A stretch of DNA of 64,000 nucleotides, taken from assembly GCA_021794595.1 (NCBI GenBank), contig JAJYQN010000096.1:18399-82398 (forward strand). The letters run 5' to 3'. Shown one piece after another: positions 22,941 to 33,145 of this stretch (position 1 is its first letter; every line of letters begins with the position of its first letter). The DNA comes from Pseudomonadota bacterium. GTDB lineage: Bacteria; Pseudomonadota; Gammaproteobacteria; Acidiferrobacterales; Acidiferrobacteraceae. Both the position numbers and the translations under genes were made by a program. The notes beneath the pieces were generated by a model. It made no database searches. It was given only the letters and a program-made list of their open reading frames with translations, and was not told the DNA's origin.

Positions 22941-23498
22941 TTGCAAAGCGATATCAACCAAGTGATCGCCAACAGCAGCCAGAGCGCACCAAGTTTTACC
23001 GTGCCTGATAATCCCGCTTTGGCGTCGATCGTGAACGACAGCACCGCCCTCTCGAATTCCTCAGCGTTTGGCACGCTCAAGGCCGCAGCCGTCCTGCTCA
23101 TGGGGACCCCAGCGTTCCTACCCTATCTGCGGGCCCAATCGCCGTTAACTGTGGTCAGCTACATGCCGTTGAAGTTGGCCATCAGTCTAGAGTTGCCGCA
23201 TCAAAATGATCCGCCGTGGCCTTTGGAAATTTCGATTATCCGATTTTTTATCGCATCCATAGTAGATACTGTATGGGACAATTTGGAGGGCCGTATTGCC
23301 ACCATTGTGGGAAATATTGCGAATGGAATTAATATAACCGCTGCGTTACTAGCACTTTCGCAACTGTGGTCAAAGTCGAATTCAAAGCCGAGCGGAACCT
23401 GCACAAACCCTCCATGGGGGCCATGCGTCATGAATAATACCGTGTATAATTGTGGCGATCCCGGCTATGCGGCATGCCTTAACGCGAATGGGATATAA
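22941..23498 (+). CDS. Downstream in-frame continuation of the split ORF
   Basis: The frame is continuous with the preceding ORF; only the amber codon separates them. The track start TTG 22941 has no good Shine-Dalgarno sequence, so independent translation is doubtful. The segment has a helical part with hydrophobic stretches (AAAVLLMGTPAFLPYL and IIRFFIASIVDTVW) and a cysteine-containing tail, GTCTNPPWGPCVMNNTVYNC, followed by a fourth Cys. Four cysteines in a short exported tail suggest two disulfides. I do not recognise a family. It may be a pseudogene half, or be read through by an amber suppressor or a sequencing error. Confidence 0.5.
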   Translation: MQSDINQVIANSSQSAPSFTVPDNPALASIVNDSTALSNSSAFGTLKAAAVLLMGTPAFLPYLRAQSPLTVVSYMPLKLAISLELPHQNDPPWPLEISIIRFFIASIVDTVWDNLEGRIATIVGNIANGINITAALLALSQLWSKSNSKPSGTCTNPPWGPCVMNNTVYNCGDPGYAACLNANGI

Positions 23499-23699
23499 AA
23501 AGCCGATCATTGCGGCCGCATTATTAAGTCCATTTATAAGTTCATTTAAGCGGAACGGTAGGTGTACAAAAAAATATCGCCGCGGCTGCCTATCGTTTCG
23601 CAGGCATCTGTAGGAGAGACATTCCAAGTGAGGCTCGCGAAACCGGGTAAAATGTATATGAGCGAACCGGTAAGCCGTTACAGGCGGTCTTAAGGGGGT

Positions 23700-24014
23700 A
23701 TGACGATGTCATCGTGGGTGCTAGAACATACGGTTGAATCAGGTTTGGCCATTAATGTTTTGGCTGTCGCTGTTGGTGTCGCTATTGGTATTTGGATGTA
23801 TCGTCTATGGGGCGAGAGATGGGCCAATGAGTCGCGTTTTCGGGTATCCCTCACCGTATTCTATACCCTCGTGAACATCGGCTTGGTCTATCTTTCCTTT
23901 GTATTGTCGGAGTCGCATAAGCAGTTTACGGCTTTTACCGCGATAGCCCTAGTCATGATGACGGGTGCAGCTTTTATGACGTTAAGAAAACTTCATAGGC
24001 AGAACCCAAGATAA
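23700..24014 (+). CDS. Small membrane protein, unknown
   Basis: 104 residues starting with ATG 23700 (an alternative is ATG 23706), with a GGGGGT-like ribosome-binding region. Three hydrophobic helices are visible: AINVLAVAVGVAIGIWMY, VSLTVFYTLVNIGLVYLSFVL and FTAFTAIALVMMTGAAFM. No family is recognised. It is alone in an AT-richer stretch of the accessory island between the split Tat ORF and phoH. Confidence 0.65.
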   Translation: MTMSSWVLEHTVESGLAINVLAVAVGVAIGIWMYRLWGERWANESRFRVSLTVFYTLVNIGLVYLSFVLSESHKQFTAFTAIALVMMTGAAFMTLRKLHRQNPR

Positions 24015-24546
24015 TAAACATCCGAGGCCCGGATACGATACATAGGGCCCCGGATAACTTAGGAGCGTTGGTAGAGCACATCTGGTTTGGTCGCCATAAA
24101 GAGGCGGGAATGGTAAAACGGCGCCAGTCAAACGGGATGAAGTCTTTGCGCCAGCTCGCCTCACCTTAGCTTCTGGCGTCTTCGAGACCCACAGGAAGCC
24201 TACCCGCCGGGCCACGGCCTGATTCTTCAACCGTTGCGTATATTGTGCCATTGTCTTCTCGGCTCGCCCTTATTATAGGATCTATTGAGGCTACGACCAT
24301 GGTGATACGAGGGGACATTACCAGGTGAGAAGAGAGCGCTTCGGGGCCGGCAGCGCCGGTGTCCGCACCGCAGTGCCACGTGGGGCCGAGTTGAAAATGT
24401 GGTACACGCGCTCTTGTGGTAGCGGGAAATGAGATTAGCCGGCGTCTGCGGCTGCGGGGGACCGTCTGATGTGTAAAGCGGTGGAAACTTCTCCGCGATG
24501 AAGTCCGAGACTTATCTCACAGCCGCTTACGCTTGGTGGAAGCGGC
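24015..24546. other. Gene-poor interval between the island and phoH
   Basis: No supported gene. A minus-strand ORF at 23982-24251 begins MAQYTQRLKNQAVARRVGFL, faintly like the N-terminus of an IS OrfA, but the match fades at once. A perfect hairpin AGCCGCTT-N11-AAGCGGCT (24521-24547) sits at the phoH stop; it has no T-run on either strand and could act as an mRNA 3'-end stabiliser. Confidence 0.45.
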
Positions 24547-25929
24547 TCATAGGATATCAGTCGCGTAATCAGCAAGCCGTGAGCGCTCTCCGCGTCGCAA
24601 AGTCACATGTCCGCTGTGTTTCCAACCCTTAAAACGATCGATCACGTAGGTTATCCCAGAGGTGGTTTCCGTGAGGTAAGGGCTGTCGATTTGGGCGATG
24701 TTGCCAAGACAGACTACCTTCGTTCCGGGCCCGGCGCGGGTGATGAGGGTCTTCATTTGGTGCGCAGTCAGATTCTGGGCTTCATCAATAATGATGAACT
24801 TGCGCAGGAAGGTCCGCCCGCGCATGAAATTCAAGGATTTGATCCGTACCCGGGAGCGAATAAGGTCGGTGGCCGCCGCCCGCGCCCATTGCGATTGGGC
24901 CCGGCTTTCGAGTTCGGCTTGGTTTAGGACGTCGAGATTGTCCTCGAGGGCACCCATCCACGGCCCCATTTTCTCCTCCTCGGTTCCTGGGAGGAAGCCA
25001 ATATCCTCGCCCACTGGGATCGTGACCCGGGTCATGATGATCTCGGTGTAGAGCTCTTGTTCCAGGGTCTGGTGAAGGCCGGCCGCCAGAGTGAGTAGTG
25101 TTTTGCCGGTACCGGCGTGGCCGAGGAGGGTGACAAAGTCGATCGCCGGGTCCATCAACAGGTTGAGAGCGAAATTTTGTTCGGCATTGCGGGCGCGAAC
25201 ACCCCACACGGCCTTGCCTTGGGGGCCGTAATCCCGCACCCCCTCAAGGCGAGCGCGGCTGCCACCCACTTCGCGCACGATAGCTTCGGTCGGGAGCCCA
25301 TCGTCTGCGACCAGAAATTCGTTGGGGTACCAAGTCTCGGTGACGGCGCCGCACACCTCGTAACTGGGAAGACCGTCAGGCGAGGGGTGGGCGACGAGGG
25401 AGTCTTTTGGTCCAAGACGCAGTGGTTCGATCCCCCGGTACAAAAGATCGGCGTCGTCCAAAACGCGATCGCTCGCGTAATCCTCGGCCCTGAGACCCAA
25501 GGCGCGGGCCTTGATCCGGAGGTTGATGTCTTTACTGACAAGGATGACGCTTCGGCCCGTCTGGGCGTTGGCGAGATCTCGGGTGAGCGCCAAGAGTTGG
25601 TTATCCGCCGTGTGCGCGACGAAAGCCTCAGGCAGGGGGCTGTTCGAGGTCCTTAAGGGGATAAAGAGCCGGCCGGCCGGCCGGTCCGCGCGGCTCGGGA
25701 GCGGAGCCCCCAACTCGAGGTTGGTGGCTTGGGTCAGGATTTCGTCAAGGAAGCGGCTGGCCTGACGCGTGTTGCGGGCCACCTCGGAGCCTCCCGTTTT
25801 ATGGGCGTCGAGCTCCTCTAAGACGATAATCGGAATATAGACATCGTGTTCCTCGAACCGATAGACAGCCGAGGGGTCATGCATCAAAACGTTGGTGTCA
25901 AGGACGAACAGCTTCCGGTCGGTCGTCAT
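24547..25929 (-). CDS. PIN-PhoH family ATPase
   Basis: A 460-residue protein with an N-terminal PIN nuclease domain (residues 5-140: FVLDTNVLMHDPSA, VLEELDAHKTGG, VSKDINLRIKARALG) holding the conserved acidic residues, and a C-terminal PhoH-type P-loop ATPase (Walker A LLGHAGTGKTLLTLAAG, Walker B FIIIDEAQNLTAHQMKTLITRAG). This PhoH2-like fusion is proposed to act as an RNA helicase-ribonuclease. The bcp peroxiredoxin ends 1 bp before the phoH ATG on the same strand, so the two form an operon. Confidence 0.93.
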   Translation of the reverse strand: MTTDRKLFVLDTNVLMHDPSAVYRFEEHDVYIPIIVLEELDAHKTGGSEVARNTRQASRFLDEILTQATNLELGAPLPSRADRPAGRLFIPLRTSNSPLPEAFVAHTADNQLLALTRDLANAQTGRSVILVSKDINLRIKARALGLRAEDYASDRVLDDADLLYRGIEPLRLGPKDSLVAHPSPDGLPSYEVCGAVTETWYPNEFLVADDGLPTEAIVREVGGSRARLEGVRDYGPQGKAVWGVRARNAEQNFALNLLMDPAIDFVTLLGHAGTGKTLLTLAAGLHQTLEQELYTEIIMTRVTIPVGEDIGFLPGTEEEKMGPWMGALEDNLDVLNQAELESRAQSQWARAAATDLIRSRVRIKSLNFMRGRTFLRKFIIIDEAQNLTAHQMKTLITRAGPGTKVVCLGNIAQIDSPYLTETTSGITYVIDRFKGWKHSGHVTLRRGERSRLADYATDIL

Positions 25930-25930
25930 C

Positions 25931-26404
25931 CTAGCCGACGATCTCGCGCAGATCTTTTAGTACCGACAAGACGTGGCTTTCGACCTTTACTTTGCGGTAT
26001 TCGCGCCGTAAGACCCCCTCCGCGTCAATAATGAAGGTGCTGCGCTCTATCCCCATCGACTTTTTCCCGTAGAGGTTCTTTTCTTTGATAACGTCGAAGG
26101 CCGCGCAAAGCGTTCCGTCGCTATCGGAGATCAGGTCGAACGGAAAGCATTGCTTACTTTTGAAGCCCTCGTGGGACTTCAGGTCGTCGCGCGATACCCC
26201 CAGGATGACGGCGTTGAGGGCCTCGAATTCCTCGTAATGGTCACGAAAGTCCTGCCCCTCCATCGTACAGCCGGGAGTGTTGTCTTTGGGGTAAAAGTAC
26301 AATATAAGGTTTTTACCCCGCAATTCGGATAGTCGAAAGCTTTGGTCGTCGGTGGCCTGAACGGCCAAATCCGGGACCGGTTGACCGATTTCAATAGTAT
26401 TCAT
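25931..26404 (-). CDS. Bcp/PrxQ-type peroxiredoxin
   Basis: The ORF track runs to 26602, but ATG 26404 behind AGAGAGGCG gives a standard 157-aa peroxiredoxin. The peroxidatic cysteine is in YFYPKDNTPGCTMEGQDF. The Bcp-type second Cys five residues later (CTxExCxF) is replaced by Gln (CTMEGQDF), so resolution must use another Cys (SKQCFPF or GTLCAAF) or a 1-Cys mechanism. The protein reduces hydroperoxides in the cytoplasm. It is upstream of and adjacent to phoH. Confidence 0.93.
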   Translation of the reverse strand: MNTIEIGQPVPDLAVQATDDQSFRLSELRGKNLILYFYPKDNTPGCTMEGQDFRDHYEEFEALNAVILGVSRDDLKSHEGFKSKQCFPFDLISDSDGTLCAAFDVIKEKNLYGKKSMGIERSTFIIDAEGVLRREYRKVKVESHVLSVLKDLREIVG

Positions 26405-26713
26405 GGGCGCCTCTCTGTTGGTGGGCCATAGGGTATTGTAACAAGAGTAAGCTTGTCGACCACAACGGTAAGGAAGACGCGCTTTGCTTGGCCGCTCTTC
26501 GTTCAGTACAATACACGCGGGGCAGGAAGCGGTGCCGCGACAAATTAAAAATCTCTTTCGCGAAAAGTCGGACCGCGCTCGAAGAACGAGCTGTGACGTC
26601 ATGTTTGTACGGCACGGCGGCCTATTCGTGCGCCTGCAGCCCTAAGGGGTTCTCTAGGGCGTCACCAGGGCTCGTTCTTGATGGTATCGGAGGATACATT
26701 GAGGAGAACTTTT

Positions 26714-29700
26714 GTGGCGACCGCAGTCAAGGAACTTAAGGGCCGAGTGCCAACGCAACGTGCCGTCCGGCGCGGGCATGAGTCCAAATCCCAGGCAAGA
26801 ACCTCCGATATGGAGCGGCTTCTCGCCGGCCTTCAGCGCCTGCACGAGGGCGATTTCAGCGTCCGACTCCGCTTGCGGGAACCAGGGCTTTCCCAGCAAA
26901 TTGCCGAGATATTCAACAGCCTTGCGCGCCGGAATCAACAACTGACGCACGAGTTCGTGCGGGTTGCGGATCTAGTAGGCCGGCAGGGCCGGATTGCCGA
27001 ACGGGCATCCCTCGGGGGCATGCAGGGTTCGTGGGGCACCATGATGGATGCCCAGAATAGGGCCATCGACGATCTCGTCCAGACAATCATCGAGATTTCC
27101 CGAGTCATCCGGGCCGTGGCGAGCGGCGACTTGTCCCAGACTGTTCCCAATGATGTGGCGGGACGACCGGTAAAGGGCGATCTTGTGCGAGCGGGACGCA
27201 CCGTCAACACCATGGTCGACCAATTGCGGTCATTCGCGGCCGAGGTGACGCGGGTCGCGAAAGAGGTGGGTATCGAGGGTAAGTTGGGTGGCCAAGCGCG
27301 GGTAAGGGGGGTCTCGGGTACCTGGAAGGATCTCACCGAAAACGTGAACCAATTGGCCGGCAACCTGACCTCGCAGGTGCGTAACATCGCGCTTGTGACG
27401 ACCGCGGTCGCGAACGGCGATTTGTCGCAAAAGATCACGGTCGGGGCGCGCGGCGAAATCCTTGAGCTGAAAGACACCATCAACACCATGGTCGACCAAT
27501 TGCGGTCATTCGCGGCCGAGGTGACGCGGGTCGCGAAAGAGGTGGGTATCGAGGGTAAGTTGGGTGGCCAGGCCAAGGTGCCTGGGGTGGCCGGCACCTG
27601 GAAGGACCTCACTGACAATGTGAACCAGCTGACCGGTAACCTTACAAACCAGGTGCGTAACATCGCACTTGTGACGACCGCGGTGGCCAAGGGCGATTTG
27701 TCGCAAAAGATCACGGTCGACGCCCGCGGCGAAATCCTCGAATTGAAGAACACCATCAACACCATGGTCGACCAGTTGCGGTCGTTCGCGGCCGAGGTGA
27801 CGCGGGTCGCGAAAGAGGTGGGTATCGACGGAAAACTGGGCGGTCAGGCGCGGGTGCCCGGGGTCTCCGGTACCTGGAAGGACTTGACCGACAACGTGAA
27901 CGGTTTGGCTGGCAACTTGACCTCGCAGGTGCGTAACATCGCCGAGGTCTCGACCGCGGTGGCAAACGGCGATTTGTCGCAAAAGATCACGGTCGACGCC
28001 CGCGGCGAAATCCTCGAATTGAAGAACACCATCAACACCATGGTCGACCAGTTGCGGTCGTTCGCGGCCGAGGTGACGCGGGTCGCGAAAGAGGTGGGTA
28101 TCGACGGAAAACTGGGCGGTCAGGCGCGGGTGCCCGGGGTCTCCGGTACCTGGAAGGACTTGACCGACAACGTGAACGGTTTGGCTGGCAACTTGACCTC
28201 GCAGGTGCGTAACATCGCCGAGGTCTCGACCGCGGTGGCAAACGGCGATTTGTCGCAAAAGATCACGGTTGATGCGCGCGGCGAAATCCTCGAATTGAAG
28301 AACACCATCAACACCATGGTCGACCAGTTGCGGTCGTTCGCGGCCGAGGTGACGCGCGTCGCGAAAGAGGTGGGTATCGAGGGTAAGTTGGGCGGCCAGG
28401 CGCGGGTGAAGGGGGTCTCCGGTACCTGGAAGGATTTGACCGAAAACGTGAACCAATTGGCCGGCAACCTGACCTCGCAGGTACGTAACATCGCACTTGT
28501 GACGACCGCGGTGGCCAAGGGCGATTTGTCGCAAAAGATCACGGTTGATGCGCGCGGCGAAATCCTTGAGCTGAAAGACACCATAAACACCATGGTCGAC
28601 CAATTGCGGTCGTTCGCGGCCGAGGTGACGCGGGTCGCGAAAGAGGTGGGTATCGAGGGCAAGTTGGGCGGTCAGGCCAAGGTGCCTGGGGTGGCCGGTA
28701 CCTGGAAGGATTTGACCGAAAACGTGAACCAATTGGCCGGCAACTTGACGGCCCAGGTGCGCGCTATCGCCGAGGTGTCGACGGCGGTGACGAAGGGCGA
28801 TCTGACGCGCTCTATTACGGTTGAGGCGGAAGGGGAGGTGTTGGCGCTTAAGGACAACATCAACCAGATGATCAAGAACCTGAAGGAGACCACCGAGAAA
28901 AACATGGAGCAAGACTGGCTAAAGACCAATCTTGCTCGATTCTCGGCCATGATGCAGGGCCAAAAGAATCTGTCTGCAGTCTCGCGCCTCATCATGAGCG
29001 AGCTTACGCCGCTTGTGTCGGCCCAGCACGGCGCGTTCTATACCGTAAACATAGAGGATAATAGGCTGGATCTCATTGCCTCTTACGCCTACAACAAGAG
29101 CGTGATGGTGCCGACGAGCTTCGAGTTCGGCGAAGGCGTCGTCGGCCAATGCGCGCTGGAGAAAAAGCCCATCATATTGACCGCCGTCCCCGACGACTAC
29201 ATCCGGATTACCTCGGGCCTTGGTTACGCGGCACCGGCCAATATTCTGGTGTTGCCAGTCCTTTTCGAGGGTGATGTCCTCGCGGTGATCGAGCTGGCTT
29301 CGTTTCAGTCGTTTAACTCGATCCATCGTGTATTTCTCGATCAGTTGATGGTCAGTGTCGGCGTGGTCCTTAATATTATTGGCGCGTCGATGCGTACCGA
29401 GGAACTCCTTCAGGAGCTTCAAAACTCGAACGGTGAGCTAGAGGCCCAGGCGAAGGAACTCGAAGAAAAGGCGACGCTCCTCGAGATCAAGAACCAGGAA
29501 GTCGAGATGGCGAGCCTGTCGCTTGAGGAGAAGGCCGAGCAGCTGGCCATGATCTCGAAGTACAAGTCAGAGTTTTTGGCCAATATGTCCCACGAGCTAC
29601 GCACGCCACTTAACAGTTTGCTGATCATGGCGAAGCTCTTGGCGGAAAATCGCGACATGAATTTAAATCCCAAACAGGTCCAGTTTGCCAACACCATACA

Positions 29701-30784
29701 TGCGTCCGGTCGTGACTTGCTCAACCTCATCAATGAGATACTTGATCTTTCGAAGGTTGAAGCGGGTAAGATGGGCATCGTGGCGAGCGACACCAAAGTG
29801 TCTGAGCTTGTGGACTATGTGGTGCGCGATTTCCGTGCCATTTCGCAACAAAAGGATATCGAGTTCTCTATCGACCTTGCGGACGACGTGCCACCCTCGA
29901 TGTATACCGACGGCCAGCGGCTGCAGCAAGTCCTGAAGAACCTGTTGTCCAACGCGTTTAAGTTCACTGATAGCGGCGCCATTACCCTAAGGGCCTACCG
30001 CTACACTGGCACGCGCTCAGTGTTTCAGACCGAGGCGCTGCGCGAGGCCACGACCATCGTCGCCTTTACGGTCCGCGATACCGGCATCGGGATAGCAGAC
30101 AATAAACAGCGATTGATATTCGAAGCTTTTCAACAAGTCGACGCCACAACGAGCCGGAAATACGGCGGTACCGGACTTGGACTTACGATCAGCCGCGAAA
30201 TATCGCGGCTTTTAGGCGGCGAAATTCAGCTTCAGAGCACGGTTGGCGAGGGGAGTGAGTTCACGCTGTACATGCCACAGACGTACGTTGGGATCGATCT
30301 CGATGCCGGGCCCGTCGAGGCGGGTGCGCCCCCCTTTGGGGACGCCATCGGGGGAGAGGTGGAAGATGACGGCGAGCAGGTCATTGCCTTTTCAGGGGAA
30401 AAGATCCTCGTCGTAGACGACGATGTTCGCAACATTTTTGCGATATCCAGCGTCCTTGAGAACCACAAGCTCAACGTGCTGTTCGCGGAAAGCGGGGTGG
30501 ACGCGATCGAGATATTAGAGGCGAATGATGATGTCGATGCGGTGCTCATGGACGTTATGATGCCAAACATGGACGGCTACGAAACGACGCAGGCGATCCG
30601 CAGGCTCGAAAGGTACAAGAAATTACCCATTATCGCGCTTACCGCAAAGGCCATGAAGGGGGACCGTGAGAAGTCGTTGGAGGCGGGTTTGTCTGACTAC
30701 ATCACGAAGCCCGTGGATACCGTCGCCCTTTTAAAGATGATCAAAAGGTGGCTTATGAGTGGCGCGGGATCGATGTTGCCCTAG
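26714..30784 (+). CDS. Cytoplasmic multi-HAMP GAF hybrid histidine kinase
   Basis: The ORF track starts at TTG 26678; GTG 26714, seven bases after GAGGAG, is the likeliest start (1356 aa). There is no membrane segment. Residues of about 40-164 hold a first HAMP-like pair, and 165-716 hold six 92-residue HAMP-type repeats. A GAF domain (about 740-895), a coiled coil (900-955), HisKA with H960 in SHELRTP, a HATPase ([19 protein letters not shown]) and a receiver with D1280 ([11 protein letters not shown]) follow. This is the architecture of fungal group III (Nik1/Os1) kinases, also known in bacteria, where the HAMP chain transmits stress signals. A second hybrid kinase starts 9 bp downstream. 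Confidence 0.93.
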   Translation: MATAVKELKGRVPTQRAVRRGHESKSQARTSDMERLLAGLQRLHEGDFSVRLRLREPGLSQQIAEIFNSLARRNQQLTHEFVRVADLVGRQGRIAERASLGGMQGSWGTMMDAQNRAIDDLVQTIIEISRVIRAVASGDLSQTVPNDVAGRPVKGDLVRAGRTVNTMVDQLRSFAAEVTRVAKEVGIEGKLGGQARVRGVSGTWKDLTENVNQLAGNLTSQVRNIALVTTAVANGDLSQKITVGARGEILELKDTINTMVDQLRSFAAEVTRVAKEVGIEGKLGGQAKVPGVAGTWKDLTDNVNQLTGNLTNQVRNIALVTTAVAKGDLSQKITVDARGEILELKNTINTMVDQLRSFAAEVTRVAKEVGIDGKLGGQARVPGVSGTWKDLTDNVNGLAGNLTSQVRNIAEVSTAVANGDLSQKITVDARGEILELKNTINTMVDQLRSFAAEVTRVAKEVGIDGKLGGQARVPGVSGTWKDLTDNVNGLAGNLTSQVRNIAEVSTAVANGDLSQKITVDARGEILELKNTINTMVDQLRSFAAEVTRVAKEVGIEGKLGGQARVKGVSGTWKDLTENVNQLAGNLTSQVRNIALVTTAVAKGDLSQKITVDARGEILELKDTINTMVDQLRSFAAEVTRVAKEVGIEGKLGGQAKVPGVAGTWKDLTENVNQLAGNLTAQVRAIAEVSTAVTKGDLTRSITVEAEGEVLALKDNINQMIKNLKETTEKNMEQDWLKTNLARFSAMMQGQKNLSAVSRLIMSELTPLVSAQHGAFYTVNIEDNRLDLIASYAYNKSVMVPTSFEFGEGVVGQCALEKKPIILTAVPDDYIRITSGLGYAAPANILVLPVLFEGDVLAVIELASFQSFNSIHRVFLDQLMVSVGVVLNIIGASMRTEELLQELQNSNGELEAQAKELEEKATLLEIKNQEVEMASLSLEEKAEQLAMISKYKSEFLANMSHELRTPLNSLLIMAKLLAENRDMNLNPKQVQFANTIHASGRDLLNLINEILDLSKVEAGKMGIVASDTKVSELVDYVVRDFRAISQQKDIEFSIDLADDVPPSMYTDGQRLQQVLKNLLSNAFKFTDSGAITLRAYRYTGTRSVFQTEALREATTIVAFTVRDTGIGIADNKQRLIFEAFQQVDATTSRKYGGTGLGLTISREISRLLGGEIQLQSTVGEGSEFTLYMPQTYVGIDLDAGPVEAGAPPFGDAIGGEVEDDGEQVIAFSGEKILVVDDDVRNIFAISSVLENHKLNVLFAESGVDAIEILEANDDVDAVLMDVMMPNMDGYETTQAIRRLERYKKLPIIALTAKAMKGDREKSLEAGLSDYITKPVDTVALLKMIKRWLMSGAGSMLP
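27206..28861 (+). repeat. Six tandem 276-bp repeats encoding HAMP-type units
   Basis: Units begin at 27206, 27482, 27758, 28034, 28310 and 28586, each at AACACCATGGTCGACCA, so the period is exactly 276 bp (92 codons). Units 3 and 4 differ at only three bases by eye (GTCGACGCC versus GTTGATGCG), and unit 5 shares the second form. This indicates recent duplication or gene conversion. The unit count could vary between strains. Confidence 0.95.
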
Positions 30785-30793
30785 GAGATCGGA

Positions 30794-33142
30794 ATGGACG
30801 GGGAGGAGAAAGTCAGGATCCTTGTAGTCGATGACCGACAGGAGAATCTACTCGCGCTCAGCGAAATCCTCGATAACCCCGGGTATGAGGTGGTGAGGGC
30901 GCAATCCGGCGAAGAGGCGCTGAAGGAGGTCTTGCGCAACGAATTCGCCGTGATCTTATTGGATGTCCAGATGCCGGGCTTGGACGGATTCGAGACGGCT
31001 GGGCTTATCCGAAAGCGACGGAAGTCACGTTCGATACCGATTATTTTTATCACCGCCATCAACAAAGAGGAGCAGTACGTCTACAGGGGTTACACGCTCG
31101 GCGCCGTTGATTACCTTTTTAAGCCGTTTGATGTGGACATCCTACGTTCCAAGGTCACGGTCTTTGTCGATCTTTTTCAGAAGACGCGCCAAGTTAAGGC
31201 GCAAGCCCGGCTTTTACAAGAAAGCGAGCGTCGGGAACGGGCCCGCCAGGTGGCTGAGGTGCAGCGTCGCGGCGAGCGGCGTTATCGCAATTTGGCAGAT
31301 TTGGTTCCGCAACTCGTGTGGACTGCGAACAGTGATTTGCGTCTGGAGTACGTGAACCAGCGGGCGCTTACGTATTTTGGCATAGACGTATCCCAGGCGG
31401 CCGAGCTGCGGTTGGAAGAGGTCGTGCACCCAGACGACCTCAAGGACAATACCGCGGAGTGGCGAACCCTGTTGCTTGCGGGCGATGAACTCGTGGTCGA
31501 GGTCCGTCTTAGGCGGGCGCGAGATCAGACTTACCGCTGGCACTTGATCCACTTACAGGCTGAACAGGACATTCGTGGCCGCGTCCGTTCGTGGCTCGGA
31601 ACGGCCACCGACATCGATGACCAAAGACGCATCGTTGAGGCCCTTGCGGCCGAAAAAGAACAACTCGCGGTCACGCTGCGGTCGATTGGCGATGGGGTCA
31701 TCACCACCGATCTCACGGGATCCATAGTGCTTATCAATAGGGTCGCCGAGAAACTTACGGGCTGGTCGCAGGACGAGGCCCTGGGGCGGCCACTCGAAGA
31801 GGTGTTTGTGGTCCGCGAAGACCTCTTCCCGGCGACCGATGCCGGGGACCTGGATCTAGGACCCTCTGTACCGTTGCGCCGGGCCGTGCTCGTCGCCCGC
31901 GACGGAACCGAGTGTGATATTGCCGACGGCATTACACCCATTCGTGATGGCGATGGCCAGGTACAGGGAACGGTCGTAGTGTTCCGCGACGTTACCGATA
32001 TCCAGCGGCTCGAAGAGGAGCGACAGAAGGCGAGTAAGCTCGAATCCGTGGGGCTTTTGGCGGGCGCCATCGCCCATGATTTCAATAATATCTTGACCGC
32101 CATCATGGGGAATATTTCGCTAGCCAAGCTCCATACTGGGGCTGGCGAACAGATATTTGATCGTCTGGAGGAGGCTGAACGGGCGGCCCTGTGGGCCAAA
32201 GACCTTACGCAGCAATTGCTGACGTTCTCCAAAGGGGGTGCGCCGGTCAAGAGGCCGGTGGAGATCGGTCCCGTGGTGCGCGACTCGGCGGAATTCGCCT
32301 GTCGCGGATCGCATGTCCTCTGCGAGGTCACTATCCATGGCTCGGTCATCGTCGAGGCGGACGAGGGTCAGATCCGCCAAGTGATCCATAACCTCGTCTT
32401 GAATGCCCAGCAGGCTATGCCGGCCGGGGGGCGGGTTCGGGTTACGGTCAAGGAAGCGACGGGACCTATGGTGGGCGGACGGCCTCTGCCCCCCGGGCGT
32501 TACGCGGAGATCGTCTGCGCGGACGAAGGCGTTGGCATAAGCGAAGCGAACATAGACAAAATCTTTGACCCCTATTTTACGACCAAGCAAAAAGGGAGCG
32601 GCCTGGGTCTTGCCACCAGCTATTCCATCGTGCGGAAGCACCACGGGCTTATTACCGTAGAATCAAAGCTCGGGCAGGGGACGCAGTTTCGGATCTATCT
32701 TCCGCTTTCCGGGAATGCTATGGAGCCTGTCAGAGTGTCGGAGGCGGCTACGAAAGGAGGCCACGGGCGTCGGATACTCATCATGGATGATGAAAGCTTT
32801 ATCCGCGATGTCTTGGGGCGGCTCTTTACGCACTTTGGCTACGAGGTCGGGTATGCGAGGGACGGCGCGGAAGCGCTAGCCGCATACCGGTCTGCGGCCG
32901 AGGAGGATCGTCCTTACCATTTGGTGGTCATGGATCTCGTGATTCCCGGCGGTATGGGCGGGCGGGAAACCATTAAGAAGCTCCTCGATCTTGATCCCGA
33001 GGCCAAGGTGATCGTGTCGAGCGGTTACTCGAACGATCCCATCATGGCCAATTACAAGAAGTACGGGTTTTGTGAAGCGGTCGCAAAACCCTACAAAAAC
33101 GAAGACCTGAGGACCATCGTGCAGCGCGTCCTGGCCAGCTAG
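30794..33142 (+). CDS. REC-PAS-PAS hybrid sensor histidine kinase with C-terminal receiver
   Basis: A 782-residue soluble protein. It begins with a receiver domain (D57 in LLDVQMPG, followed by the Lys in LFKPFD), a coiled stretch, PAS1 (about 168-280), PAS2 (about 285-405), an NtrB-like HisKA with H428 in AIAHDFNNILTA, a HATPase (NLVLNAQQAM, DEGVGIS, GSGLGLATS) and a C-terminal receiver with D714 (VVMDLVIPGG). With the multi-HAMP kinase just upstream it makes an obvious phosphorelay: the receiver of the first could pass phosphate to the N-terminal receiver of the second through an Hpt protein, though none is encoded here. Output is unknown. Confidence 0.92.
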   Translation: MDGEEKVRILVVDDRQENLLALSEILDNPGYEVVRAQSGEEALKEVLRNEFAVILLDVQMPGLDGFETAGLIRKRRKSRSIPIIFITAINKEEQYVYRGYTLGAVDYLFKPFDVDILRSKVTVFVDLFQKTRQVKAQARLLQESERRERARQVAEVQRRGERRYRNLADLVPQLVWTANSDLRLEYVNQRALTYFGIDVSQAAELRLEEVVHPDDLKDNTAEWRTLLLAGDELVVEVRLRRARDQTYRWHLIHLQAEQDIRGRVRSWLGTATDIDDQRRIVEALAAEKEQLAVTLRSIGDGVITTDLTGSIVLINRVAEKLTGWSQDEALGRPLEEVFVVREDLFPATDAGDLDLGPSVPLRRAVLVARDGTECDIADGITPIRDGDGQVQGTVVVFRDVTDIQRLEEERQKASKLESVGLLAGAIAHDFNNILTAIMGNISLAKLHTGAGEQIFDRLEEAERAALWAKDLTQQLLTFSKGGAPVKRPVEIGPVVRDSAEFACRGSHVLCEVTIHGSVIVEADEGQIRQVIHNLVLNAQQAMPAGGRVRVTVKEATGPMVGGRPLPPGRYAEIVCADEGVGISEANIDKIFDPYFTTKQKGSGLGLATSYSIVRKHHGLITVESKLGQGTQFRIYLPLSGNAMEPVRVSEAATKGGHGRRILIMDDESFIRDVLGRLFTHFGYEVGYARDGAEALAAYRSAAEEDRPYHLVVMDLVIPGGMGGRETIKKLLDLDPEAKVIVSSGYSNDPIMANYKKYGFCEAVAKPYKNEDLRTIVQRVLAS

Positions 33143-33145
33143 GGT

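Noticed and set aside
23982-24251. Minus-strand ORF starting MAQYTQRLKNQAVARR
   Set aside because: Resembles a transposase N-terminus only over some 15 residues; too weak to call.
27206-28861. CRISPR-like array
   Set aside because: Units are 276 bp with no short spacers and lie in a coding frame as protein repeats.
27506-28912. Minus-strand 468-aa ORF (and several repeated 60-180-aa minus ORFs)
   Set aside because: It is the antisense shadow of the HAMP repeats; its own repeats have the same 276-bp period and no start signal.
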